Counted from the first letter of the stretch, positions 41,413 to 50,394 are shown. The stretch is 64,000 bases of DNA from JASLBX01 sp035762665 (GCA_035762665.1 DASTNZ010000236.1:1-64000); one strand, 5' to 3'. A program made the numbers and translations. The notes: generated from the letters alone by a model not told the origin.

Positions 41413-41504
41413 CGACGCCGGACCGACGTCGATAACGAGGCGCGGGGAGGTACTCAGCGACCCCTGCGGCGCCTGTTGGCGAAGTTGGGTTGAGAATTCC
41501 TGCC

Positions 41505-42332
41505 ATGTGGGTGCGACTGACCATCGGGGACTTCTCCCGGATGACTCATCTGAGTGTGAAGGCGCTACGGCACTACCACGACATGGGGGTGCTTGAGCCG
41601 GCAGAGGTCGACCCGGTCTCCGGCTATCGCTTCTATGCGCCGAGTCAGGTGCCGACCGCGCAGGTGATCCGTAGGTTGCGGGACCTCGGCATGCCACTGG
41701 ATGAGATCAAGGAGGTGTTGCAGGCTGCGGATGTCGAGTCTCGGAACCGGGTGATGGTTGCGCACCTGCAGCGGATGGAGTCACAGCTTGCCCAGGCGCA
41801 GTCCGTCGTCGCTTCGTTGCGATCGTTGTTGGAACGGCCGCCCGCGCCCATCGCGGTTGAGCACCGGACGGTCGGCCCGGTGCGGGCACTCGCGATCTCT
41901 GAGCATGTGTCGATGCCCGACCTGGACATGTGGTGGGACGGTGCCTTCCGGGAGCTGGATGCGGCGTTGGCAGCGGCGGGCGCGCTACCGGCCGGACCTC
42001 GTGCCGCGTTGTACTCGGCCGAGTACTTCGCGTTCGAGGCCGGCGGCGAGGTCGTCGCGTACATCCCGATCACGGATGAGGTGAGCGCCCGCGGCCGGAC
42101 CAGGATGCTGGAGATCCCCCCGGCGGAGCTGGCGGTGGCCGTGCACAAGGGCGAGTTTGCCAATCTGGACCAGACCTATGGCGCGCTCGGTACCTACGTG
42201 GCAGAGCGTGAGATCGGCGTGGACGGGCCGATTCGCGAGCACTACCTGGTGACCGCGTTCGACACCGATGACGAGTCCCGTCACCTGACCGAGGTCGGTT
42301 GGCCGATCTTCCGCACCACACCATCGTCCTGA
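41505..42332 (+). CDS. MerR family regulator with GyrI-like effector domain (BmrR type)
   Basis: Residues 1-75 are a MerR winged helix: TIGDFSRMTHLSVKALRHYH with DPVSGYRFYAPSQV. Residues 76-110 are the dimerisation helix, and residues 120-275 a GyrI/BmrR-like small-molecule domain (AISEHVSMPDLDMWWDGAFR, YVAEREIGVDGPIREHYLVT). BmrR-like proteins activate multidrug exporters on binding lipophilic cations. The damaged MFS and DMT transporters directly downstream are the likely targets. ATG 41505 is used; TTG 41490 and GTG 41511 are also in frame. Confidence 0.87.
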   Translation: MWVRLTIGDFSRMTHLSVKALRHYHDMGVLEPAEVDPVSGYRFYAPSQVPTAQVIRRLRDLGMPLDEIKEVLQAADVESRNRVMVAHLQRMESQLAQAQSVVASLRSLLERPPAPIAVEHRTVGPVRALAISEHVSMPDLDMWWDGAFRELDAALAAAGALPAGPRAALYSAEYFAFEAGGEVVAYIPITDEVSARGRTRMLEIPPAELAVAVHKGEFANLDQTYGALGTYVAEREIGVDGPIREHYLVTAFDTDDESRHLTEVGWPIFRTTPSS

Positions 42333-42389
42333 CCGTCGAGCATGGCGCGGGCTTGACCCTCCAGTAACGGGAGACCTGACGGTCGGTAG

Positions 42390-42551
42390 GTGGACGAGAT
42401 CAACCACATGCTCGCCGGGCAGCGCCAGGCCGACCTCGTACGGGAGGCTCAACGCAGCCAACTGGCACGGGAGCACCACGCCGCCCGGCGGGCCCAGCTC
42501 GCCTCGGGCTTCCGCGCGAGCTGTGGCTCGTGGTGCTCGGGATCTTCTTGA
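42390..42551 (+). CDS. Small hypothetical protein
   Basis: A 53-residue frame: GTG start, MDEINHMLAGQRQADLVREA then an Arg/Gln-rich helix. It resembles short actinobacterial proteins of the pattern REAEQYRLxR whose role is unknown. It overlaps the start of the MFS frame by about 20 bases. The C-terminal part (SCGSWCSGSS) looks accidental, so the native end may have been lost. Confidence 0.35.
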   Translation: MDEINHMLAGQRQADLVREAQRSQLAREHHAARRAQLASGFRASCGSWCSGSS

Positions 42552-43710
42552 ACTACGTCGGCTACGGCGCCGTCCTACCGTTTGAGGTCATCTATCTCCA
42601 CGACGGTCGCGGGTTCAGTCTGGGCGTCGCCGGTCTCGTGGTTGGCTTGATCACTGGTGTCGCGGTGGTGACCGCGCCGCTGGCCGGCGCTCTCATCGAC
42701 CGTTTCGGGGCTCGTGCTGTGGCCGCGGGCGCCGGGGTTGTCCTGGCTGCCGGATATACCGGGCTGGCGTTTGCCCGCTCGCCTGCCCAGGCGTTCGTGG
42801 TCGCCGCGATCGCGGGCGCGGGAAACGGCGCCTTGAACCCAAGCCAGTCAACGTTCGTCGCGACGCTCGCACCTCAGCAGCTGCGCCATCGCGCCACCGC
42901 GGTCGCACGGGTTGCCGCCAACGTCGGCGTCGGGATCGGCGGCGGGGTTGGTGGCCTCGTCGCGGCGTACGGCTTGACCGGGTTCGTGGTGCTGTTCCTG
43001 GCCAACGGCGTGACCTACCTGGTCTATGTGTGCGTATTGGTCGTCGTGGTGCGCGAGGACGCGCGACCGGAGCCGATCACGGGCGGGTACCGGCTCGTGG
43101 TTCGTGACCGCGCGTTCGTCCAGCTCGCGCTGACGAACGTGGCGATGATCGCGGTCGGTTGGGGCGTGTTCACCGGCTCGTACCGCCCTACGCCATTCGC
43201 GAGGTGGGCATCAGCGCGCAGCTCATCGGGTTGTTGCTGCTCGCCAATGCCGCCACGGTGGCCGTAGCCCAGGTGCCGATCTCCGTGTTCGCCGAGGGCC
43301 GCCGGCGGGCCGTGATGATGGCGCTGGCAGGGTGGATGTTCCTCGGCGCTTGCCTGCTCGTGCTCGCGCAGGCACTGGCACCGACATGGCGACCGCGGCA
43401 CTGTTCGCGGCAGCGGTCCTGGTCGGCGTCGGCGAGTGCTTTCACCCGATCTCGCGCCAGCGGGTCTGCGGGGAAGGTACATGGCGTCGATGGGGCTCTC
43501 GTGGTGGATCGGCCTGGCCATCGCACCGGCATTCGGCGCCCAGCTGCTCAGTGTCTCGCCGACCGCGGCGTTCCTCGCGGCCACGGTTGTGGCACTAGTG
43601 GTCGGAACCTCGGCACTGACGCTGGAGCGCCGGCTGCCCGACGCCAGCCGGCTGACACCTCGCCCCCACCGTGCGCACCTATCGCCCGCAGCGGGGGGCG
43701 GGAGCGATGA
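42530..43710 (+). pseudogene. MFS transporter, disrupted by several frameshifts
   Basis: The protein is a major-facilitator permease read in successive frames: VLGIFLNYVGYGAVLPFEVI to about 43175; then PPYAIREVGISAQLIGLLLL to about 43385; then TDMATAALFAAAVLVGVGEC to about 43440; then DLAPAGLRGRYMASMGLSWW. A further shift near 43650-43700 would be needed to reach the TGA that overlaps the next gene's ATG. Every shift is in the same direction, as expected for single-base losses. Either the gene is decaying or the assembly has base-calling errors here. It lies downstream of a BmrR-like regulator. Confidence 0.8.
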
Positions 43711-44607
43711 GCGAGGGCGACCAGCGCCCGCCGGCCCCAGCCGCTGCGCGTACCGATGTTTTGGCGCTCGCGGCCGGGCTGGTGACTGTGACGCTGTGGG
43801 GCTCGTCCTTCGTTGCCATCCGCGACGCCGGCCAGACATTGTCGCCTGGCTCGCTGGCGCTCGGCCGGCTGCTCGTCAGCCTGGTCGTGCTCGGCGTCGT
43901 GGCCGCGACTCGGCGCGAGCCACTGCCCCAGCGGCGCGACCTACTGGGCATCGCCGCCTTCGGTGTCCTTTTCCTCGGCGTCTACAGCATCACACTGAAC
44001 GAGGCCGAACGTCACGTCGACGCCGGCACAGCGGCCATGCTGATCAACACCGGGCCTATCCTGATCGCAATCCTGGCCGGCATCTACCTCAAGGAAGGCT
44101 TCCCGCGCTGGCTGTTCGCCAGCTGCGCCGTCGCGCTCTGCGGATGTGTAATGATCGGCCTCGCCGCCTCGCGGTCAGGCGCCCGCGCCGGTCTCGGCAT
44201 CGGGCTCCTGATCGTCGCCGCCTTCGCCTACGCCGCGGCCGTCGTCATCCAGAAGCCGGTGCTCGCCCGCGTGTCGCCACTACAGGTGACCTGGCTCGGC
44301 TGCACCGCCGGTACCGTTGTCTGCCTGCCGTTCGGGCCCACGCTCGTCGCCGAGCTCAACGACGCCGGGGCCACCGCGCTCGGCTGGATGATCTACCTCG
44401 GCCTCGCTCCGACTGCGCTCGGTTTCGCAACCTGGACTTACGCCCTGAGCCGAACCAGCGCCGGTCGCCTGGCCGCACTCGCATACCTGATCCCAGTGGT
44501 GGCGACCCTGCTCGGCTGGGCGATTTCTCGGGCAGACACCCCCGTTGCTCGCGGCCCTCGGCGGCGCGCTCTGCCTCACCGGGGTCTACCTCGCCCGGCG
44601 CCGCTAG
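43707..44607 (+). pseudogene. DMT/EamA family permease, frameshifted near the C-terminus
   Basis: A drug/metabolite transporter of the EamA type with ten membrane helices, beginning MSEGDQRPPAPAAARTDVLA at ATG 43707 and including VTVTLWGSSFVAIRDAG, AAMLINTGPILIAILAGIYL and LGLAPTALGFATWTYALSRT. After LLGWAI near 44525 the frame is lost; the conserved ending TPPLLAALGGALCLTGVYLA is found in the next frame and stops at TAG 44605-44607. In the uninterrupted frame translation would run to 44648 with an unrelated tail. Only the last helix is affected, so some function may remain. Confidence 0.78.
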
Positions 44608-44608
44608 A

Positions 44609-44863
44609 TATGAAACTGATCGTGAGGCGAAGCTGCGGCTGGCCATGATCCGCCACGTTGAGGAGGTCACCGGCGCCAGCCGCCCTGCCAGCCGCGCTCT
44701 GGCCCGGTACCGACCGGCCGGGTACCGGGGCCGCGATCGTGACCGGTTGCGGAAGGGACCACCGGTGCGACGAGAGCACCGGTCACGCCCACCACCGCCG
44801 TCCGAAATGGGTGGGCGATGGCGACCTTGGCCAAGTACCGGGCGAGCGCTCAAAAACGCTTGA
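44609..44863 (+). pseudogene. Remnant of an IS481/IS3-type transposase N-terminus
   Basis: The codons from 44609 read YETDREAKLRLAMIRHVEEV followed by TG, which closely resembles the start of helix-turn-helix transposases (METDREAKxRLAxIRHxEEVTGN). After VTG the similarity breaks down into an Arg-rich sequence to the stop at 44863, with only faint echoes of the expected RY-x-x-x-G-x-x-GLxDR region. No catalytic DDE domain or terminal inverted repeats are visible. It is on the 3' side of tRNA-Leu. Confidence 0.55.
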
Positions 44864-44901
44864 ACACGAGTACGTTAGGGGTCGCACGTATGCGACGAGT
44901 G

Positions 44902-44986
44902 TGTGTCCGAGGGGGGACTTGAACCCCCACCCCCTTTACGGGGACTAGCACCTCAAGCTAGCGCGTCTGCCTATTCCGCCACCCGG
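44902..44986 (-). tRNA. tRNA-Leu (anticodon GAG)
   Basis: Read on the minus strand, the acceptor stem GTCCGGG pairs with CTCGGAC (one G-T pair). The anticodon stem CTAGC/GCTAG encloses the loop TTGAGGT, anticodon GAG. A long variable arm (TCCCCGTAAAGGGGG) marks a class II tRNA. The T arm is GGGGG-TTCAAGT-CCCCC. The discriminator is A and CCA is not encoded. It would read CUC and CUU leucine codons. Confidence 0.95.
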
Positions 44987-45055
44987 ACGTACAGCTGCGA
45001 CCACGTCTCGTCGTCGCGGCCAAGAAACTGTATCAAACTGGTGGTGGAGCCAGCC

Positions 45056-46024
45056 ATGTCGATCACGGTCGCACTCGTCGGAGACACCATGCTGGGCCGC
45101 GAGGTCGGCCCCCGCGTGGCAACGGAACGCTTTGACCGAATCGTCCATCCGACAATCCGGGATATTCTTGGCAGCGCCGACGTCGCGATCGTCAACCTCG
45201 AGTGTTGCGTTTCCGACCGCGGTGATCCTTGGCGATTGCCCGGCAAACCGTTCTTCTTCCGCGCTCCGCCCCGCGCCGCGGAGCTGCTGGCCTGGCTTGG
45301 CGTGGATTGCGCGAGCCTCGCGAACAACCATGCGCTTGACTACGGCCCGCTGGCGCTCCGTGACACGCGACAGCACCTGGGCAACGCCGGCGTGCTGACC
45401 GTCGGCGCCGGGGTCGATGTCGAGTCGGCCCGGGCCTGGCGAGTCCTTGACGCCGGCGAGCTGCGGATCGGCGTGCTCGGCATCACCGACCACCCGCCAG
45501 CTTTTGCTGCAGGCCCTGACCAAGCTGGTGTTGCCTACGCAGACCTGCGGCACGGGGTACCCGACTGGTTGCGGCAGCAGGTCACGGCCATGGCGACGTC
45601 GGTCGATCTCGCCATCGTCACACCCCACTGGGGGCCGAATATGACAACCGAGCCGCGGCCGTACGTCCGTTCGGCGGCGCGGGTCTTCCAGGACGCCGGC
45701 GCCGACCTGATCGCCGGCCACTCCGCGCATCTCGCGCACGGAGTCTCGGGTCCAATCCTCTACGACCTGGGCGACTTCATCGACGACTACGCCGTCGACG
45801 AACGCCTGCGTAACGATCTCGGCTTTGTCTATGTCGTGACGGTTGACGGAGAAGGGCCAACCAGCCTGGAAACGGTGCCCATTGCGCTCGAGTTCTGTTA
45901 CACCAGGCCGGCTGTCGACGTCGAAGCCGAGTGGCTACGTCGGCGGTTCACTACTGCCTGCGCGGCCTTCGGACACGATGTGCGCCGCACGCCCGCCGGC
46001 CACCTCGTGGTCCAGCTACGGTGA
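45056..46024 (+). CDS. CapA family protein (metallophosphatase-like)
   Basis: The 322-residue protein matches the CapA domain, named from poly-gamma-glutamate capsule synthesis but present in many metallophosphatase-like proteins: VALVGDTMLGREV at the start, VNLECCVSDRG near residue 45, SLANNHALDYG near 90, THGHS-type segment VTPHWGPNM near 185 and GHSAHLAHG near 225. No signal peptide, so it is cytoplasmic and probably not a capsule enzyme. I use ATG 45056; the same frame continues upstream through the antisense of tRNA-Leu and is not coding there. Its end overlaps the converging gene by nine bases. Confidence 0.85.
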   Translation: MSITVALVGDTMLGREVGPRVATERFDRIVHPTIRDILGSADVAIVNLECCVSDRGDPWRLPGKPFFFRAPPRAAELLAWLGVDCASLANNHALDYGPLALRDTRQHLGNAGVLTVGAGVDVESARAWRVLDAGELRIGVLGITDHPPAFAAGPDQAGVAYADLRHGVPDWLRQQVTAMATSVDLAIVTPHWGPNMTTEPRPYVRSAARVFQDAGADLIAGHSAHLAHGVSGPILYDLGDFIDDYAVDERLRNDLGFVYVVTVDGEGPTSLETVPIALEFCYTRPAVDVEAEWLRRRFTTACAAFGHDVRRTPAGHLVVQLR

Positions 46025-47296
46025 GCCGCCCAAGTGGCGGCTGAACCAGGCGGCCGCCAGCGTCGAGACCTTCTCCAGCGCGCCCGGTTCCTCGAACAGG
46101 TGGGAAGCGCCATCGACGATGCTGAGTTCGGTCTCGCATCGCATCGCGTTCTGAGCTTCTCGGTTGAGGCCGATGACGACGTCATCCCGGCTCCCGACGA
46201 TAAGCAGCGTGGGCGCCGTGACGTCCGGCAGCCGCGCGCCGGCCAGATCGGGACGGCCGCCTCGCGACACGATCGCCCCGACCTGGACACCGGGTTCAGT
46301 CGACGCCCACAGCGCGGCCGCGGCTCCGGTGCTGGCGCCGAACAAACCCACAGCACGGGAGGCAGACAGCCGGTGCGCCCGGGTCCAGCCGATCGCACCG
46401 ACCATCCGGCCGGCCAGCAACTCGATGTCGAAGACGTTCTGCCGGTCGCTGGCCTCGTCCTCGGTCAGCAGGTCGAAAAGCAGTGTGCCTAGGCCGGCGG
46501 CTTGCATCGCCTTGGCCACCTGCACGTTGCGCGGACTGAGTCGGCTGCTACCGCTGCCGTGTGCGAACACCACCACACCGGTCGCTCGGGACGGGACGCT
46601 GAGCGTCCCGGCCAGTTCGGCGCCGCCGGCGATGATCCGGACCTCTTCGGTGGTGATCCCATGCGCCGCTGCCTCGTCGAGCAGGGTTACCACTTCCTCG
46701 TCGCTGGTCTGGCGGAAATCGTCGTACCACTGGCCGATCGACGACAGCCAGCTGGGCTGCTGGACGACCACTACCTCGTCGGCGACTTCACCGAGCGCAC
46801 GAGCCGTCTCCGGCGGCGCGACCGGCACGGCGAGCACGATGCGCTCGGCTCCTTGCGCCCGTGCTACTTCACAGGCCGCCTTGGCCGTGGCTCCAGTGGC
46901 GATGCCGTCATCGACGATGACTGCCGTCTTGCCCTTGAGCGACACCCGTGGACGGTCACGGCGAAAACGCCTACTGCGCCGCTCGAGCTCGGCCCGCTCA
47001 TCGGACTCGGTGGCCGCGAGGTCGGCGTCCGACACGTTCACCAGGCGGAGGACGTCCTCGTTGAGGACCCGCACGCCATCCTCGCCGATTGCTCCCATCG
47101 CCAACTCGCGCTGGAACGGAACACCGAGCTTGCGTACCACCAGGACGTCCAGTGGCGCGCCCAGCCGGGATGCGACCTCGGCGGCCACCGGCACTCCGCC
47201 GCGAGGCAACGCCAGCACAACGACGTCCTGGTCGCGCAGTTGCCCTAGCCGCTCAGCCAGCTGGCGGCCTGCGTCCGTTCGATTTGCGAAAGCCAT
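46016..47296 (-). CDS. Phosphoribosyltransferase fused to an alpha/beta hydrolase
   Basis: Residues 1-210 are a PRTase domain: VVLALPRGGVPVAAEVASRL near residue 26 and the PRPP motif TAVIVDDGIATGATAKAACE near 122. Residues 215-426 are a dienelactone-hydrolase-like domain with FAHGSGSSRLSPRN (oxyanion region), nucleophile GASTGAAAAL (Ser about 321), TLLIVGSRDDVV with the acid, and His in DGASHLFEE near 400. This fusion is known among actinobacterial and proteobacterial proteins but has no established reaction. ATG start. It has nine bases of antisense overlap with capA. Confidence 0.85.
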   Translation of the reverse strand: MAFANRTDAGRQLAERLGQLRDQDVVVLALPRGGVPVAAEVASRLGAPLDVLVVRKLGVPFQRELAMGAIGEDGVRVLNEDVLRLVNVSDADLAATESDERAELERRSRRFRRDRPRVSLKGKTAVIVDDGIATGATAKAACEVARAQGAERIVLAVPVAPPETARALGEVADEVVVVQQPSWLSSIGQWYDDFRQTSDEEVVTLLDEAAAHGITTEEVRIIAGGAELAGTLSVPSRATGVVVFAHGSGSSRLSPRNVQVAKAMQAAGLGTLLFDLLTEDEASDRQNVFDIELLAGRMVGAIGWTRAHRLSASRAVGLFGASTGAAAALWASTEPGVQVGAIVSRGGRPDLAGARLPDVTAPTLLIVGSRDDVVIGLNREAQNAMRCETELSIVDGASHLFEEPGALEKVSTLAAAWFSRHLGGSP

Positions 47297-47348
47297 CGCG
47301 AGCCCTGCTCTCGATCATCCCGCGCCATCCGCCGCGAGGCAACCGCGT

Positions 47349-48146
47349 TCAGCGAGCAGTGTCACGCACGTCCTCGAGCAGGGGGCGTTTTGGGACACGC
47401 CCGTCCCCGGATGACCGTCCGGCCAGCCGCCGCTGGATCCATGGCCCGAGGTAGGCGTACGCCCATCGCACGTCCGCATGCCGGCCACGGAGCCACGACA
47501 CCGGTTCCAGCTCTGGCAAGGTCAACCAGGACGGGTCGGCGGGCCGGCCGAGCGTCGCCAGTACCTTCGCGGCTACCCGCTGATGCCCGAGCGGGCTCAG
47601 GTGCAGGCGGTCGATGCTCCACGCCGCCGGGTGGGCGAGGCCGGAATCCGAGAACATGTCGATCACGTGTGCACCGTGCCGCGCGCCGGCCTCCGCCACG
47701 GCGTTGTTCATGGCAACGATCCGCTCGTACAGCACACGTTTGAGTGGCAGCCGCTGGGACAGGTCGGCGAAGCGGAAGAGGATGACGTCGGCGCCGGATG
47801 CGCGGAACGCCTCCACCATGCCGTCGAACCGGTCCATCATCCGATCCAGGTCGAAGCCCGGGCGGAGCGCGTCGTTGCCACCCGCAGCGAAGCTGACCAG
47901 GTCAGGGCGCATATCAAGGGCCGCGGGTACCTGCTCGACGAGAACCCGGTGGAATCGCCGGCCGCGGATGGCCAGGTTCGCATACTGCAACCGCGGCGAA
48001 TGCTCGGCAAGGGACGTCGCGACGAGGTCAGCCCACCCCCGGAGCGTACCGTCCGGCTGCTCGTCTCCAACGCCCTCCGTGAAGCTGTCGCCAATCGCGA
48101 CGAACCTGTGCCACTGCCCCGGCGTCGGCCCGGCTGGTGCTTCCAT
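47349..48146 (-). CDS. SGNH/GDSL family hydrolase
   Basis: The 265-residue esterase-like protein has the four SGNH blocks: FVAIGDSFTEGVGDEQPDG (Ser near residue 22), Gly in LAIRGRRF near 65, SFAAGGNDALRPG near 88, and the Asp-His pair in IDRLHLSPLGHQRVA near 185. There is no signal peptide. ATG 48146 has CACAAT seven bases upstream on the minus strand; an ATG three codons earlier is possible. It is divergent from the M20 peptidase gene, with starts only 25 bases apart. Confidence 0.86.
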   Translation of the reverse strand: MEAPAGPTPGQWHRFVAIGDSFTEGVGDEQPDGTLRGWADLVATSLAEHSPRLQYANLAIRGRRFHRVLVEQVPAALDMRPDLVSFAAGGNDALRPGFDLDRMMDRFDGMVEAFRASGADVILFRFADLSQRLPLKRVLYERIVAMNNAVAEAGARHGAHVIDMFSDSGLAHPAAWSIDRLHLSPLGHQRVAAKVLATLGRPADPSWLTLPELEPVSWLRGRHADVRWAYAYLGPWIQRRLAGRSSGDGRVPKRPLLEDVRDTAR

Positions 48147-48171
48147 GACCAGCATTGTGGAGGATGTGCCT

Positions 48172-49476
48172 ATGACCGCACCTGATCGGGAGGTCGTCGA
48201 CCTCTGCCGCGACCTGATCCGCATCGACACCTCCAACTTCGGTGACGAAAGCGGCCCCGGAGAGCGCAAGGCCGCCGAATACGTCGCCGAGCAGCTCGCC
48301 GATGTCGGCCTGGAGCCCGCGGTGTACGAGGCAGCGCCGGGGCGGGCATCCGTCATAGTCCGACTGGACGGCTCCGATCCGTCCCGCACCGACGCCCTGC
48401 TGATCCACGGCCATCTTGACGTGGTGCCGGCCGACGCTGATGACTGGACCCACGATCCGTTCTCAGCAGAGCTCGCCGACGGGTGCGTATGGGGCCGGGG
48501 TGCGGTGGACATGAAGGACATGGACGCGATGATCCTGTCCGTCATTCGTGACCGGGTGCAGACGGGACGGCTACCTGCGCGGCCGGTCGTCCTGGCGTTC
48601 CTGGCCGACGAGGAAGCCGGCGGCATTCTCGGCGCCCACTGGCTGGTCGATCACCACCCGGAACTGTTCGACGGCTGCACCGAGGCGATCGGCGAGGTAG
48701 GGGGGTTCAGCCTTACCGTCCACGACGATTTGCGGCTCTATCTGATCGAGACCGCGCAGAAGGGCATCGAGTGGATGCGCCTGACGGTCACTGGCACGAC
48801 CGGGCACGGCTCGATGGTCAACGACCACAACGCCGTGACCGAGCTGAGCGAGGCCGTTGCCAGGTTGGGCCGGCACGATTGGCCGCTGCGGATCACACCC
48901 ACCGTGCGGGCCTTTCTCGATGGCGCCTCTGAGGCGTTTGGAGTGCCGCTCGACCCGGAGGATCCCGACCGGCTTTTCGCGACCCTTGGCTCGGTCGCGA
49001 AGATCGTCGGGGCCACCCTGCGCAACACCACCAGCCCAACCATGCTCAAGGCCGGCTACAAGCACAACGTCGTCCCTGGCAAGGCGGAGGCGTACATCGA
49101 CGGCCGGATTCTGCCCGGCCACGTCGAGGAGTTCCATGCGACGGTCGATGAGGTGCTCGGCCCGAACGTCACCCGGACCAGCCTGGTGTCTGACATCCCG
49201 CTTGAGACCACCTTCGAGGGCCCTCTTGTGGAAGCGATGCGGGCGGCGCTCGTCGCGGAGGACCCGGGCGCACGGGCGATCCCGTACTGCCTGTCCGGTG
49301 GCACCGACGCCAAGGCGTTCAGTCGGCTCGGAATCCGGGCGTTCGGCTTTTCGCCTCTCCGGCTCACGCCGGACCTTGACTTCGCCGGCATGTTCCACGG
49401 CGTGGACGAGCGAGTGCCTACTGACGGTCTGCAGTTCGGCGCCCGCGTGCTCGATCGTTTCCTCGAACTCGCCTGA
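48172..49476 (+). CDS. M20 family metallopeptidase/amidohydrolase
   Basis: This 434-residue di-zinc peptidase has HGHLDVVPADADDWTHDPF (zinc His near residue 80), WGRGAVDMKDMDAM (bridging Asp near 112), LAFLADEEAGGILGAHWLV (Glu pair near 147) and the dimerisation lid TGTTGHGSMVND near 215. The last His ligand is in FAGMFHGVDERVP near 408. It is cytoplasmic and resembles ArgE/DapE and carboxypeptidase-like members; the substrate is not readable. ATG after GGAGG eight bases upstream. Confidence 0.9.
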   Translation: MTAPDREVVDLCRDLIRIDTSNFGDESGPGERKAAEYVAEQLADVGLEPAVYEAAPGRASVIVRLDGSDPSRTDALLIHGHLDVVPADADDWTHDPFSAELADGCVWGRGAVDMKDMDAMILSVIRDRVQTGRLPARPVVLAFLADEEAGGILGAHWLVDHHPELFDGCTEAIGEVGGFSLTVHDDLRLYLIETAQKGIEWMRLTVTGTTGHGSMVNDHNAVTELSEAVARLGRHDWPLRITPTVRAFLDGASEAFGVPLDPEDPDRLFATLGSVAKIVGATLRNTTSPTMLKAGYKHNVVPGKAEAYIDGRILPGHVEEFHATVDEVLGPNVTRTSLVSDIPLETTFEGPLVEAMRAALVAEDPGARAIPYCLSGGTDAKAFSRLGIRAFGFSPLRLTPDLDFAGMFHGVDERVPTDGLQFGARVLDRFLELA

Positions 49477-49482
49477 GCGGGT

Positions 49483-49686
49483 TCAGGCCATTCGCGGGAT
49501 GCGCAGGATCTTGCGCCGCAGCGTGACCCGGCGCGTGCCATCCGGGAAAATCCGCAGGCGGGCGAGCTCCCAATGGCCGTACTCGGCGTGGTCGGTCAAC
49601 AGCCGACGAGCCGCGCCACGGGACGTCCCGCGGGGGAGGGTGAAGTGCTGGAACTCGTACTCGGACGCTGGGCTACTCCGCGACAT
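49483..49686 (-). CDS. DUF5703 family protein
   Basis: The 67-residue protein matches the small actinobacterial DUF5703 family: EYEFQHFTLPRGTSRGAARR, LLTDHAEYGHWELARLRIF and DGTRRVTLRRKILRIPRMA. Function unknown. ATG 49686 or one four codons upstream could be the start; neither has a clear ribosome site. It ends six bases past the converging M20 gene. Confidence 0.8.
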   Translation of the reverse strand: MSRSSPASEYEFQHFTLPRGTSRGAARRLLTDHAEYGHWELARLRIFPDGTRRVTLRRKILRIPRMA

Positions 49687-49732
49687 AGTCAGAGCCATCG
49701 CCAAATGGTGCCATGCCGACCGGAGTACGGTC

Positions 49733-50368
49733 ATGCTCGTGACCACTTCGCCATTCGATGACACCGACCTGCGAGATCTCCTCGACGACCTGATCGCCGC
49801 TTTAATGAGCCACTTCCATGCGGTACGGAACCGGCGGGACGAAGCCGACCCCGATGTCCAGGCCGCCTACACCCGGCTGCGTGCCGCAGCCGAGCAATAC
49901 GACGACATGCTCTTCGAACTGACTGGTGAGGTCACCCCGTGGGAGTTCCCCGCCGGCCCGCCGTCGGACATCGAGTACGAGGACCGGGCCGCCGCTCCGG
50001 ACGCGGTGACGGTGATGGTGCGCCGCGACTACGGCATCGCCGACCCGGCTGGGCTGTTGCTGGCGGGCCGCGAGGCCTATGCGGACCTGTACCCCGACGA
50101 TCCCGATGAAGCAGCCGCGGCTGACGTCAGTCATCCGGGCCGGGCGCTCTACCAGCTCCTCCAAGCGTACGGCGTGGACGGGCTGGACAGTCGGGCCGAG
50201 GCCGCGGGCTTGGCGCCGCGCGGCGGCACAGTATGGGTGCAGGCCCTGAGCGCCGAGGATGCCGAAACGCTCACCGCCGAACCGTTCGAGGTCGCGGACG
50301 AAGGCATGCTTATATACCGGCTGGATGAGGTGATCAACCCGCCCGACTCAGGGGAGGAGCCCCTTTAG
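49733..50368 (+). CDS. Conserved actinobacterial hypothetical protein
   Basis: A 211-residue acidic soluble protein. Residues 8-65 are helical (LRDLLDDLIAALMSHFHAVR), residues 90-130 contain VTVMVRRDYGIADPAGLLLA, and the C-terminus is EEP-rich. It has no catalytic pattern I recognise. It is divergent from DUF5703, and I believe the pair recurs in actinomycetes. ATG after CGGAG seven bases upstream. Repeat copy D lies just after its stop. Confidence 0.75.
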   Translation: MLVTTSPFDDTDLRDLLDDLIAALMSHFHAVRNRRDEADPDVQAAYTRLRAAAEQYDDMLFELTGEVTPWEFPAGPPSDIEYEDRAAAPDAVTVMVRRDYGIADPAGLLLAGREAYADLYPDDPDEAAAADVSHPGRALYQLLQAYGVDGLDSRAEAAGLAPRGGTVWVQALSAEDAETLTAEPFEVADEGMLIYRLDEVINPPDSGEEPL

Positions 50369-50378
50369 CACCCACAGG

Positions 50379-50394
50379 CATGCTGAACTTGATC
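50379..50394. repeat. Convergent-end repeat, copy D
   Basis: CATGCTGAACTTGATC; its reverse complement GATCAAGTTCAGCATG differs from copy C at one base. Its end includes part of the stop codon of the aldo-keto reductase. It lies between two converging genes like the other copies. Confidence 0.65.

Noticed and set aside
44600..44986. att site of an integrated element at tRNA-Leu
   Set aside because: No second copy of the tRNA 3' end, integrase gene or element boundary is present in the window.
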